A stretch of 64,000 nt of DNA, from the NCBI GenBank assembly GCA_033239125.1, contig BSWB01000001.1, positions 22,161,501-22,225,500 on the forward strand. Reading direction: 5' to 3'. The notes beneath the pieces are model-generated. The model was not told the DNA's origin and made no database searches. It saw nothing but the letters and a program-made list of their open reading frames with translations. Positions 9,323-20,344 of the stretch are shown piece by piece. The DNA comes from Fagopyrum homotropicum (Eukaryota > Streptophyta > Magnoliopsida > Caryophyllales > Polygonaceae). Each line of letters begins with the position of its first letter. The first letter of the stretch is position 1. The position numbers and the translations under genes are program-made.

Positions 9323-10516
9323 GGGGTTTGCATGATCCTTTGCATAATGAGCATCTAGGATAGGTTAATATTTTGCACATGTCTTGCATTGTACAAATTT
9401 AAAACGAAAATCCCATAAAAATCAGAAAATTTAAAAAACTTTTGTGCTTTCTAGGCTTGGATATGATCCTAATGATGAAACTTGTCTTGTGATTGGCTAT
9501 GAATGGCCTTATGTGTTGGATTAATAATGCATATGTGGACTTGAACTACTTCTCTTGAATTTCATGAATGACTTGAGATCATGATGATTGCCTAGAATGG
9601 ATTGAGTATTGAAAGTCGAAATTACACGATAGTTCTTGCATACCATCTAGGAATGAATAAGGCATTTCATCTTTCTCTACTTCTCATCTTGATCATGATT
9701 GCTTGAGCACCTCAATTGATATAAATTCAACCTTCTTTAAACCCATCCGGGAATAGGATCATGCTAGTGTGTTTGAATGTGTAAAAGCAAGTGCGGGGTG
9801 AAGATGTAATGAAAAGAATGTCGTGAAATGAATGCTGAAATTATTGTGAAAGTGTAGCCAAAATAGGTTTGGGGGCGTTGGTTTAAATGATAAGTAACTC
9901 GGTACACTTCACATAATCGGGTGTTGGTGCCTTGCCAAAGTCAAATAAACTAATAGCCCTAACGAGCTTTGGTATGTGTGCCCGGTGTGGATGCACCTCG
10001 AAAACGAGAAAAAGCCCGAGGATGGCTAATCACCGAGGTTTCGGCTATTGTACACCAATGCCATTGTCTCAAAAATGATTCAAAGAAAAAGAAAAAGAAA
10101 GCAAGATAGGGAAAAATATACACTTGGGGGAAGTTGATCGAGGACAAGGAAGTGAAGTTAGTTCCATTCCCGGATTAGCATCACATACCTAGAAAATTCC
10201 CCTCCCCAATTGAAACGTTTCTTAGCCTTTTATGTCACAAGCCCTTATGACCTACTTGCATGTTTGTAAGACTTAGTAATCTAGATTGGATGGACTCTTG
10301 ATCTTCTTGACATCTTCGTCCTCCCATCTCATGCATGCTTTTGAGTTAAGTACAATTGTCTTTCCATGCCCTTATTGTTTGATACATAATTGCTTATCAA
10401 ATTGCCATTGATCATGACTATGAAGGTGATCCAATAGTAGAAGCACAAAACCCAAAAATATTTTTGCACTTTTCTGCATACATAAATCATGTCATCTCTT
10501 AGTCTATAGTTGGGAA

Positions 10517-10536
10517 TTTGCTCGGGGACGAGCAAA
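10517..10536 (+). other. Pre-PPT hairpin with GGGGAC loop, unit 1
   Basis: A perfect 7-bp stem TTTGCTC/GAGCAAA around the loop GGGGAC, ending four bases before the PPT. Identical copies lie at 12596-12615, 21981-22000, 24059-24078, 33445-33464 and 35524-35543. Element B has the same loop with compensating stem bases at 53223-53242. Confidence 0.65.
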
Positions 10537-10540
10537 CCTT

Positions 10541-10555
10541 AAGTATGGGGTATTT
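10541..10555 (+). other. Polypurine tract, unit 1
   Basis: AAGTATGGGGTATTT directly precedes the TGATAACACG start of the next LTR, where plus-strand synthesis is expected to start. Identical copies precede the other LTRs at 12620, 22005, 24083, 33469 and 35548. Confidence 0.8.
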
Positions 10556-11531
10556 TGATAACACGATTTATAGCATAGTTTTAGGGTAACTTTTAGATAG
10601 AATTCCCGCTCAATCATGCATGATCTAGCACTAGTCCAATACGTTTTGCACTTAAAACATGTATTTTGTCGAAATAGACGTCTACACGGACTTGTGTGCG
10701 TTTTGTAGGTATTTCGGGAAGTTTAGAGCTAAAACGATGCGTCAAGGGATCGTTCATTTAGATGACACATCCTCCGACTCATTATAACATACAAACAAAG
10801 AGCTAGGAGGACTCATGGAACCTTGCCAACTCTAGTCATGCACCAAACCACAGCTCAATGATCCAAGGCGAACTTTCTGCATAGAATCACGGGTTCCTGA
10901 AGAACCACGGCCGTGGAAATGACCGTGGATTTTGCCAGATTCTCGTGACAGCTGTGCCACGACTCTCATGGCCAGCTCATGAAGAATTTGTTATAAAAGT
11001 GGTCCAAAGATGGGTTGTTTGGGGGCAGCTGGGGGATGGAGTAGTTGGAGAGAGCTCACACATTATCCATTCCTGGAACAAAATATATTCCAAGAAGAAG
11101 AAGGATTTTTCTAGGAAGGAAAGTGCAAGAAGAAGAAGGAAGGAGCCATTGAAGAAGAGAAGAGAAGACACACTTAGTTCTTGTAATTCGGGTTTATTGC
11201 TAGGGATTTATGAACTCTTGAACCTTCTTTTAGAAGGATTGTAAGTCGTTCTAATTTCATCTTCAGATTTGGATTGTATTTGAAGTTCATTTGTTCATCT
11301 TCTTTCTTTCATTTTCTTGCAATGGAGTTTGTGATTCTATATTTGTTTGCTTTGATTCCCATTATGAATGTTGTAGGCTAATTTGATGTGATTCTAGGGT
11401 AAAGAAAGAATGGTTATGGCTAGATCTATGATAGGACGGACTTAGATTTACTTTTGGATGATTTTAGTTCATGAACGTAGCTGCTTTTAGAAATCACGGG
11501 TAGTTCTTGAAGAACCACGGTCGTGGTTTCT
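10556..11531 (+). repeat. Array A LTR 2 (truncated)
   Basis: The first 976 bp of the LTR. It breaks just after the palindrome CCACGGTCGTGG at a shared TTTCT, then continues as internal tail sequence. All three truncated LTRs carry AAAGAATGG where the full LTRs have AAAGGATGG (here near 11404). Confidence 0.93.
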
Positions 11532-12634
11532 AGGCTTGGATATGATCCTAATGATGAAACTTGTCTTGTGATTGGCTATGAATGGCCTTATGTGTTGGAT
11601 TAATAATGCATATGTGGACTTGAACTACTTCTCTTGAATTCCATGAATGACTTGAGATCATGATGATTGCCTAGAATGGATTGAGTATTGAAAGTCGAAA
11701 TTACACGATAGTTCTTGCATACCATCTAGGAATGAATAAGGCATTTCATCTTTCTCTACTTCTCATCTTGATCATGATTGCTTGAGCACCTCAATTGATA
11801 TAAATTCAACCTTCTTTAAACCCATCCGAGAATAGGAGCATGCTAGTGTGTTTGAATGTGTAAAAGCAAGTGCGGGGTGAAGATGTAATGAAAAGAATGT
11901 CGTGAAATGAATGCTGAAATTATTGTGAAAGTGTAGCCAAAATAGGTTTGGGGGCGTTGGTTTAAATGATAAGTAACTCGGTACACTTCACATAATCGGG
12001 TGTTGGTGCCTTGCCAAAGTCAAATAAACTAATAGCCCTAACGAGCTTTGGTATGTGTGCCCGGTGTGGATGCACCTCGAAAACGAGAAAAAGCCCGAGG
12101 ATGGCTAATCACCGAGGTTTCGGCTATTGTACACCAATGCCATTGTCTCAAAAATGATTCAAAGAAAAAGAAAAAGAAAGCAAGATAGGGAAAAATATAC
12201 ACTTGGGGGAAGTTGATCAAGGACAAGGAAGTGAAGTTAGTTCCATTCCCGGATTAGCATCACATACCTAGAAAATTCCCCTCCCCAATTGAAACGTTTC
12301 TTAGCCTTTTATGTCACAAGCCCTTATGACCTACTTGCATGTTTGTAAGACTTAGTAATCTAGATTGGATGGACTCTTGATCTTCTTGACATCTTCGTCC
12401 TCCCATCTCATGCATGCTTTTGAGTTAAGTACAATTGTCTTTCCATGCCCTTATTGTTTGATACATAATTGCTTATCAAATTGCCATTGATCATGACTAT
12501 GAAGGTGATCCAATAGTAGAAGCACAAAACCCAAAAAGATTTTTGCACTTTTCTGCATACATAAATCATGTCATCTCTTAGTCTATAGTTGGGAATTTGC
12601 TCGGGGACGAGCAAACCTTAAGTATGGGGTATTT
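11532..12634 (+). repeat. Duplicated 3' tail, unit 1
   Basis: A second copy of 9452-10555, including the pre-PPT hairpin and PPT, placed between the truncated LTR and the next full LTR. It and its counterparts in units 2 and 3 share private variants against the main tails, such as AATTCCATG for AATTTCATG and GGAGCATGC for GGATCATGC. No gene. Confidence 0.93.
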
Positions 12635-14459
12635 TGATAACACGATTTATAGCATAGTTTTAGGGTAACTTTTAGATAGAATTCCCGCTCAATCATGCAT
12701 GATCTAGCACTAGTCCAATACGTTTTGCACTTAAAACATGTATTTTGTCGAAATAGACGTCTACACGGACTTGTGTGCGTTTTGTAGGTATTTCGGGAAG
12801 TTTAGAGCTAAAACGATGCGTCAAGGGATCGTTCATTTAGATGACACATCCTCCGACTCATTATAACATACAAACAAAGAGCTAGGAGGACTCATGGAAC
12901 CTTGCCAACTCTAGTCATGCACCAAACCACAGCTCAATGATCCAAGGCGAACTTTCTGCATAGAATCACGGGTTCCTGAAGAACCACGCCCGTGGAAATG
13001 ACCGTGGATTTTGCCAGATTCTCGTGACAGCTGTGCCACGACTCTCATGGCCAGCTCATGAAGAATTTGTTATAAAAGTGGTCCAAAGATGGGTTGTTTG
13101 GGGGCAGCTGGGGGATGGAGTAGTTGGAGAGAGCTCACACATTATCCATTCCTGGAACAAAATATATTCCAAGAAGAAGAAGGATTTTTCTAGGAAGGAA
13201 AGTGCAAGAAGAAGAAGGAAGGAGCCATTGAAGAAGAGAAGAGAAGACACACTTAGTTCTTGTAATTCGGGTTTATTGCTAGGGATTTATGAACTCTTGA
13301 ACCTTCTTTTAGAAGGATTGTAAGTCGTTCTAATTTCATCTTCAGATTTGGATTGTATTTGAAGTTCATTTGTTCATCTTCTTTCTTTCATTTTCTTGCA
13401 ATGGAGTTTGTGATTCTATATTTGTTTGCTTTGATTCCCATTATGAATGTTGTAGGCTAATTTGATGTGATTCTAGGGTAAAGAAAGGATGGTTATGGCT
13501 AGATCTATGATAGGACGGACTTAGATTTACTTTTGGATGATTTTAGTTCATGAACGTAGCTGCTGTTAGAAATCACGGGTAGTTCTTGAAGAACCACGGT
13601 CGTGGTTTCTGAAGAACAAACCGTGATTTTTCCTGGGTCGAAGGATCTTACCTTAGATTCATAAAATTGTTGAAACCCTAAGTTTTTGCTGAGTTTAACC
13701 TACTCTAGGGTATCCTAGTGTAGTGACTAAGTGTTAGGAGAGACTTACCCGGTAATCCTTTCCCTTAGAATCTAAAATAGCGAAATCTTAGGTAGTGGTG
13801 AACCTAACAAGTCGCCATTGGATTAGATGTGCTAGGAATGTTGATTTAAGACTTCCCTCTCCAAGACTTACCCGGTAAGGATAGGTTAGATCCCTAATTG
13901 ACAATCCCGGTTTGTGAGAAAATTCCTAACCTTAGGTTCTTAGAGACTTACCCGGTAATAAGACCTTAGGTGTGGATTAGTTGGATCATGAGACTTACCC
14001 GGTAATTGCTCCCAATTTAGAAACACCTAATCCCAACATATCAAAATCAATCCAAAGTATGAATAGATAAATTGAGTTCTATGCCATAACCGGAATTTCC
14101 GACCCCTAGAATCCGTCTCTCTTTTTCCTTGATCAATATCTCGTTTGATTCGTTTATTTGTGCTGATTTTTGGTTTAGTTTGATTTATTGCTTTGCATGA
14201 GTTATGATCCTTGGTGTGATCACTTGAAACCAACAAAAACAATTGAGATTTTCTTCCTTTGTTTCTCTCTCTTCTAACCTTAGGTCTTCACTAAATTTAA
14301 TCACAAAACCGAATCAATTTCACCTTAGTCTTTGCGTTCGACCTCGGAGTACTATCCATACTACAAACGTCCCGTACACTGCGGGTGCGCTAGAAGTTAG
14401 GATAGTTAGAACGAGTATAAATTTAAGGCTTATTGCGTGCATACTCTTTTAGCGTAACA
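12635..14459 (+). repeat. Array A LTR 3 (full, 5' LTR of unit 2)
   Basis: 1825 bp. The first palindrome reads CCACGCCCGTGG, as in LTRs 5 and 7. The 3' half matches LTR 1 (GGGTCGAAGG, GATAAATTGAG), so it looks like a 3'-LTR/5'-LTR hybrid. Confidence 0.95.
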
Positions 14460-14465
14460 AGTTTT

Positions 14466-14483
14466 TGGCGCCGTTGCCGGGGA
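14466..14483 (+). other. Primer-binding site, unit 2 (tRNA-Asp)
   Basis: Identical to the unit 1 site and at the same distance from the LTR end. Confidence 0.9.
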
Positions 14484-14600
14484 CTAGGTCTAGATTGAGT
14501 CTATTTTGTGATTGTTTCTAGTGTAGATCTTTCTTGTCACTTTTGATCTCTCTTTGGTTTGTGTCTTTGCTTTTCAGGACATCTATTACTCTTTAGGTGT

Positions 14601-17600
14601 ATGCGAGGATCTCGTGGCAAGGATTTAGCTCCATTCGATCCCGAACCGGAGAAAACCCTTCGATCTAGATCTAAGAACATCCGAAAAGAGAAAGAGATGG
14701 CCGGTAGAAATCTTCAAGCTGAATTGGATGAAGCCTTAGAGCAAATAAGGCTAAGAGATGAGCTCTTGGAGGAAGAAAGGAGACTTGCCAATGAGAGGCA
14801 AGAGGAAACTAGGAGGGAGATTGAGGAGATTAGGCAAGCCCTTGTACAAGGGGAGCTTAATCGCCGACAACCTCCACCTCCTCCACCACAACCGCAGCCG
14901 GCGGCCAATGTTAGGGTCGTTCCTATTGCTATTGAGGAGCCACAAACCCTAGGGAGGCGTATGGATCCGGCGCAAAGAGCACACCGACCGGGTGTGAACC
15001 TAGGAGATCCCGCTACCCACAACTATGAACTCCGCCCTCAAGTTCTTCAAATGATCCGGCATAATCAATTTGGAGGGTTGGAAGGAGAGTCTCCTCACCA
15101 ACATTTGATGAACTATGAGATTTTGATGGAGACTCTTAGACCGCCAAGATTGGAGAGCAACAACCATAAGCTAAGGGCCTTTTCCTTTTCTCTTAAGGAC
15201 AAAGCCTTGGCTTGGTATCAATCTATTCCACAAGGGCGAGTTGGTACTTGGGAGGAGATGACAACCGAGTTCTTAACCAAGTTCTTCCCACCATCCAAGA
15301 CCACCGAATTAAGGGGAAAGATCAATGCCTTTGTGATGAGGGATAGAGAAAGTTTGTTCAAGTCTTGGGAGAGATTCAAAGACCTTCTCCTAGATTGCCC
15401 ACACCATGGTATACCGAAGATTGAGCTATTGGAGATCTACTTCAAGGGGCTTGATGAAGATAGCCAATTCAAGCTTCAATCTCTTTCCGGTGGGACATTT
15501 ATGGAGAAACATGTAGATGATGCTTGGGAGTTTGTGGAGAAGCAAGCTCTAGTGATTGAAAAGTACTCTCATAGGAAGAACGAAGGAAGAAAGGCGGGAG
15601 CATATGAGGTGAGTGAGGTCACCATGAGCAATTTCAAGCTTGACGCCATCAACAACGAGTTGAAGTCCTTGAGAGAATTGTGTACTACCACCTTAAAGAG
15701 CCAAGCAACTCCTCAAGCGCCTCCACAAGCCAATTTGTCTTCCAAGGAGGAAGATGTGAATTATATGGGAAGGGGCAATTTCAGCAATTACCAAGGCCCA
15801 AGAAATTTCAACAACAACCGGCAATTCAACAATTACCGGCCAAACCACAACCATCCCGGATTTTCTTACTCTAACCCGGATGGAGCCTTGAACCCTCCCG
15901 TTTCCACAAGTACAACTCCATCACAAAGAGCTTCACAAGAACCTCCACCCGGTTTTTCTCAACCTACCAAGGATAGAACCGAAGTCATGTTTGAGCAATT
16001 GCTAGGAAGATTGAATGGACTTGAGAGCACCGTGACTTCAATCTCTAAGGCTCAAAAGGTCTTGGAAGCACAAGTCTTTCAAAAGGCGGGTGAAGCGCAG
16101 AGAGATCCGGGGAAGCTTCCCGGAAGAACCGAAGACAACCCAAGAGGCCAAGTGTTGGCCATCACAACAAGGAGTGGGTTGAGCATGAAGGATCCTTTGC
16201 CCAAGGACCAAACTAAAGGAAAGCAAGTAGTGGTAGAAGAGGGAAGAAAGCAAGATGATGGAGGAGAAATCAAGGATGTAGAGCCAACTTATGTGGCACC
16301 GCCTCCATACAAGTCGCCACTACCTTTCCCACAATCAAGAGCGAGAGCTCGTTTGGACAATCACTTTGGTAAGTTCCTTGAACTAATGTCCAAGTTGCAT
16401 ATTAACATTCCGTTTATGGATGCCATCTTAGGAATGCCGGCATATGGGAAGTTTTTGAAGGAAATACTCTCCAACAAAAGGAAGCTAGAGGAGTATGGGG
16501 AGATAAGGATGACCAAGAGATCCTCGGAGTTGATCCAAACGATGAAGGAGGAAATGCCTCCCAAGCTAAGAGATCCGGGCTCTTTTTGCGTTCCAATTGG
16601 AGTAGGAGACGTGAAGTACGAGGCCCTTTGTGATCTTGGGGCAAGTGTAAGCATCATACCGCTTGCACTTAGCAACAAGGTCGGGCTAGGAGAGCCGAAG
16701 CCGGTCAAAATGACCCTCTATATGGCGGACCGCTCTATTACTCATCCGGTTGGGATTCTAGAGGACATTCCGGTGCAATTGGGAGGATTCTATGTACCCA
16801 TCGACTTTGTAGTGTTGGACATTCCGGCGGATTATCCGGTTCCTATCATTCTAGGAAGGCCCTTCCTAGCCACTTCCGGATGCTTGGTGGATTGCAAGAA
16901 CGGGACTCTCTCCTTCAACATTGGAGAGGAGAACATCAAGTTCAAGCTGTCCACAATGATGAAAGGGCCAACCCTTGATGAAGATATCTTCAACATTGTC
17001 GAGCAAGAAGAATCTAGAGAAGTTGTAAGCTCGATCTTGATCAAGGACCCCTTGGAGAAGTTTCTTACCTTGAGTATGATGGAGGAGGACATTGAGGAGG
17101 AATGCAATGAAGAGATCAAGGCCTTGGAGGCTTTGGAAGAGGAGCCGAGAGTTGGATTTGGGAGCCATGAAGAAATTGTGAACAGCTGCAAATTCCACGG
17201 TCGAGATTTAGGTTCCACGGCCGTCAAACTCTCTGGACAACTCCGAGAAGCAAGCTTGGCAAGAACCACGGCCGTGGAAGATGAACAAGCCGTGTTTCCA
17301 ACCGTGGTTTCTCCTGAATCAACTTTTGATGGTGATCAAGCTTTTAGAAGCCAAGGAGAGTCTTCTTTTGCCTTGGATTCATCTCATCCAATCTTATTTG
17401 GATCGTCTTCAACCGATAAAGGTCCTCCCTCGCTTGAACTCAAACCCCTCCCCTCTCATTTAAAGTATGCATTCCTTGGTGATAATTCTACATATCCTGT
17501 GATTGTTAATGCATGCTTGAGTGATGATGAACTTGCTAAATTGCTGCATGAACTAAGATTGCATAGGAAAGCCATTGGATACACTATTGATGATTTGGTT

Positions 17601-17690
17601 GGCATTAAGCCATCTTTGTGCATGCATAAGATAATGATGGAAGATAACCACAAACCCTCCATAGAACATCAAAGAAGATTGATCCTATAA
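14601..17690 (+). CDS. gag-pro: Unit 2 gag-protease polyprotein (frameshifted before pol)
   Basis: 1029 residues with the same domain order and DLGAS protease as unit 1. It shares with unit 1 the missing A just before the pol ATG, so it also ends at TAATG (stop 17688-17690). It has Phe instead of Val in the segment LEK(V/F)LTL, as in unit 3. The start is the first in-frame ATG, after the TTTTCAG acceptor-like site. Confidence 0.9.
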   Translation: MRGSRGKDLAPFDPEPEKTLRSRSKNIRKEKEMAGRNLQAELDEALEQIRLRDELLEEERRLANERQEETRREIEEIRQALVQGELNRRQPPPPPPQPQPAANVRVVPIAIEEPQTLGRRMDPAQRAHRPGVNLGDPATHNYELRPQVLQMIRHNQFGGLEGESPHQHLMNYEILMETLRPPRLESNNHKLRAFSFSLKDKALAWYQSIPQGRVGTWEEMTTEFLTKFFPPSKTTELRGKINAFVMRDRESLFKSWERFKDLLLDCPHHGIPKIELLEIYFKGLDEDSQFKLQSLSGGTFMEKHVDDAWEFVEKQALVIEKYSHRKNEGRKAGAYEVSEVTMSNFKLDAINNELKSLRELCTTTLKSQATPQAPPQANLSSKEEDVNYMGRGNFSNYQGPRNFNNNRQFNNYRPNHNHPGFSYSNPDGALNPPVSTSTTPSQRASQEPPPGFSQPTKDRTEVMFEQLLGRLNGLESTVTSISKAQKVLEAQVFQKAGEAQRDPGKLPGRTEDNPRGQVLAITTRSGLSMKDPLPKDQTKGKQVVVEEGRKQDDGGEIKDVEPTYVAPPPYKSPLPFPQSRARARLDNHFGKFLELMSKLHINIPFMDAILGMPAYGKFLKEILSNKRKLEEYGEIRMTKRSSELIQTMKEEMPPKLRDPGSFCVPIGVGDVKYEALCDLGASVSIIPLALSNKVGLGEPKPVKMTLYMADRSITHPVGILEDIPVQLGGFYVPIDFVVLDIPADYPVPIILGRPFLATSGCLVDCKNGTLSFNIGEENIKFKLSTMMKGPTLDEDIFNIVEQEESREVVSSILIKDPLEKFLTLSMMEEDIEEECNEEIKALEALEEEPRVGFGSHEEIVNSCKFHGRDLGSTAVKLSGQLREASLARTTAVEDEQAVFPTVVSPESTFDGDQAFRSQGESSFALDSSHPILFGSSSTDKGPPSLELKPLPSHLKYAFLGDNSTYPVIVNACLSDDELAKLLHELRLHRKAIGYTIDDLVGIKPSLCMHKIMMEDNHKPSIEHQRRLIL

Positions 17691-20344
17691 TGAAAGAGGT
17701 GGTCAAAAAGGAAATCATTAAGTTACTAGATGCGGGGATTATCTACCCTATCTCGGATAGTAAGTGGGTTAGTCCCGTTCATGTAGTACCTAAGAAAGGT
17801 GGAATGACGGTAGTAACTAATGAGAATAATGAACTAATACCAACTAGGACGGTCACGGGATGGAGGATGTGCATAGATTATAGGAAGTTAAACATGGCCT
17901 CCAGGAAAGATCATTTCCCTCTCCCCTTCATTGACCAAATGCTAGAAAGGTTAGCTCAACACTCTCATTTTTGCTATTTAGATGGATATAGTGGATTCTT
18001 TCAAATCCCTATCCACCCCGATGACCAAGAGAAAACAACTTTTACATGTCCATGGGGTACCTTTGCATATAGGAGAATGCCATTTGGGTTGTGTAATGCA
18101 CCCGCCACCTTTCAAAGGTGTATGATGGCCATCTTTTCGGAATACATAGAAAATATCATGGAAGTGTTCATGGATGATTTCTCTGTTTATGGTTCTTCTT
18201 TCGATGATTGCTTGGCTAATTTGTCATTAGTGTTGCAAAGATGTGAAGAGACAAATCTTGTCTTAAATTGGGGAAAATGCCACTTCATGGTAAGTGAAGG
18301 TATTGTGTTAGGACACTTGGTGTCTAACCGTGGCATTGAGGTTGATAGGGCTAAGATTGAAACGATAGAGAAGTTGCCACCACCTACCTCGGTGAAGGGG
18401 GTAAGGAGTTTTTTAGGGCATGCCGGTTTCTACCGGAGGTTCATTCAAGATTTCTCTAAAATTTCTAAGCCTCTCACTAACCTACTAATGAAAGATGTTG
18501 ATTTTGTCTTTTCCAAAGATTGTCTTGAAGCGTTTTGTAGGTTGAAGAACGCCTTGATCTCCGCACCTATCATGCAACCTCCGGATTGGAGTCTACCATT
18601 TGAGATCATGTGTGATGCAAGTGATGTGGCCGTTGGGGCCGTTTTGGGGCAAAGGAAAGAAGGGCGTACTCATGCTATTTACTATGCTAGCAAGACGCTA
18701 GATGATGCCCAACTCAATTATGCTACTACCGAGAAGGAGTTGTTAGCGGTGGTGTATGCATTTGAGAAATTCCGCTCATACCTTGTTGGAGCGAAGGTCA
18801 TAGTTTATACTGATCATGCGGCGATCCGTTATCTACTTACAAAGAAGGATGCCAAACCAAGGTTGATTCGGTGGATCCTTCTTCTTCAAGAGTTTGATTT
18901 GGAGATACGAGGTAAGAAGGGATCCGAGAACTCCGTGGCGGATCACCTTAGTAGACTCCCACCATTGGAGCTTGGGAAAGACAACATCCCGATAGATGAT
19001 TCATTCCGGGACGAACAATTGCAAATGATGGAAGAATGCTTGTCCCACGTGGCTAGAGGAAGTGAGCCATGGTATGCCGACATTGTGAACTACTTGGTGT
19101 GTGAGGAAGTGCCTCCCGGATTAACATATGCACAAAGGAAAAAGTTCTTCAACGATGTAAGGCATTACTATTGGAGTGAGCCTCTTCTATTCAAGAGAGG
19201 CCCGGATGGGGTGCTTAGGAGATGCATACCGGAAGATGAAGTGGAAAGTGTGATCCGGCATTGTCACTCCTTACCATGTGGAGGCCATGCTAGCTCACAC
19301 AAAACGTGTGTCAAGGTATTGCAATCCGGTTTTTATTGGCCTAACTTGTTTAGATATGTGCAAGGTTTTGTAGCGGCATGTGATGCTTGCCAAAGGACGG
19401 GAAATATTTCAAGAAGGAATGAAATGCCCTTGAATAACATCCAAGAAGTCGAGATTTTTGATGTGTGGGGTGTAGACTTCATGGGACCATTCCCTTCTTC
19501 ATGTGGAAATCTCTACATCCTATTGGCGGTGGACTATGTGTCAAGATGGGTAGAGGCCATCGCTTCTCCTACAAATGATGCCAAGGTGGTGGTGCGGTTC
19601 TTCAACCGAGTGATCTTCCCTAGGTTTGGAACACCAAGAGTGATCATTAGTGATGGAGGGAAGCACTTCACAAATAGGAATTTTGGAGCACTTTTGGCTA
19701 AGTATGGGGTGACTCATAAGGTGGCAACACCTTACCACCCCCAAACTAGTGGTCAAGTGGAGATCTCCAACCGAGAGATAAAGGCCATCCTAGAGAAGAC
19801 GGTGTCTAGAACAAGGAAAGATTGGGCTATGAAGCTCGATGACGCACTATGGGCATATAGAACCGCCTTCAAGACACCTATCGGTACCACTCCCTACAAG
19901 TTGGTCTATGGCAAGTCTTGCCATCTTCCGGTGGAAATGGAGCATAGAGCTTATTGGGCCATTAAGTGGCTGAATTTTGATCTCAAGGAGGCGGGAGAGA
20001 AGAGATTGCTTGATATCAATGCCCTTGAGGAGCTCCGGTTGGAAGCCTATGAGAATGCCCGGATCTACAAGGAGAGAACCAAGAGATGGCATGACAAGAG
20101 GATTGTCCCAAAGGAGTTGAGTGAAGGAGATTTTGTCCTTCTCTTCAACTCGAGGCTAAGGCTCTTTCCCGGAAAGCTCAAGTCAAGATGGACCGGGCCA
20201 TATGTGGTGAAGAAGATCTTTCCCCATGGAGCTATTGAAATAGGAGGGGAGCATTGTGGAAATTTCAAGGTGAATGGGCATCGCTTGAAGAAGTATATTC
20301 CGGGAGCTCCGGTAGACATGATTGCCCCGCTTCACCTCGAATAG
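17690..20344 (+). CDS. pol: Unit 2 pol: RT, RNase H, integrase
   Basis: 884 residues, open throughout, with RT FMDD, RNase H and the integrase HHCC plus D,D35E as in unit 1. Two substitutions are private to this unit: Glu to Gly in the NW(E/G)KCHFM segment after the RT active site, and Asp to Tyr in the LFR(D/Y)VQ part of the integrase zinc-binding region. Whether either harms function cannot be read from the sequence. The frame is -1 relative to its gag-pro. Confidence 0.93.
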   Translation: MKEVVKKEIIKLLDAGIIYPISDSKWVSPVHVVPKKGGMTVVTNENNELIPTRTVTGWRMCIDYRKLNMASRKDHFPLPFIDQMLERLAQHSHFCYLDGYSGFFQIPIHPDDQEKTTFTCPWGTFAYRRMPFGLCNAPATFQRCMMAIFSEYIENIMEVFMDDFSVYGSSFDDCLANLSLVLQRCEETNLVLNWGKCHFMVSEGIVLGHLVSNRGIEVDRAKIETIEKLPPPTSVKGVRSFLGHAGFYRRFIQDFSKISKPLTNLLMKDVDFVFSKDCLEAFCRLKNALISAPIMQPPDWSLPFEIMCDASDVAVGAVLGQRKEGRTHAIYYASKTLDDAQLNYATTEKELLAVVYAFEKFRSYLVGAKVIVYTDHAAIRYLLTKKDAKPRLIRWILLLQEFDLEIRGKKGSENSVADHLSRLPPLELGKDNIPIDDSFRDEQLQMMEECLSHVARGSEPWYADIVNYLVCEEVPPGLTYAQRKKFFNDVRHYYWSEPLLFKRGPDGVLRRCIPEDEVESVIRHCHSLPCGGHASSHKTCVKVLQSGFYWPNLFRYVQGFVAACDACQRTGNISRRNEMPLNNIQEVEIFDVWGVDFMGPFPSSCGNLYILLAVDYVSRWVEAIASPTNDAKVVVRFFNRVIFPRFGTPRVIISDGGKHFTNRNFGALLAKYGVTHKVATPYHPQTSGQVEISNREIKAILEKTVSRTRKDWAMKLDDALWAYRTAFKTPIGTTPYKLVYGKSCHLPVEMEHRAYWAIKWLNFDLKEAGEKRLLDINALEELRLEAYENARIYKERTKRWHDKRIVPKELSEGDFVLLFNSRLRLFPGKLKSRWTGPYVVKKIFPHGAIEIGGEHCGNFKVNGHRLKKYIPGAPVDMIAPLHLE

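Larger units (their letters stand above)
8881..10555 (+). other. Unit 1 3' noncoding tail
   Basis: 1.67 kb between pol and the next LTR with no supported ORF, and in particular no env-like or ORF1-like gene. It contains a hairpin plus PPT-like site at 9289-9322, an A/G-rich stretch near 10080-10110, the terminal hairpin at 10517-10536 and the PPT at 10541-10555. The last 1104 bp (9452-10555) recur at 11532-12634. Units 2 and 3 carry the same tail at 20345-22019 and 31809-33483. Confidence 0.85.
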
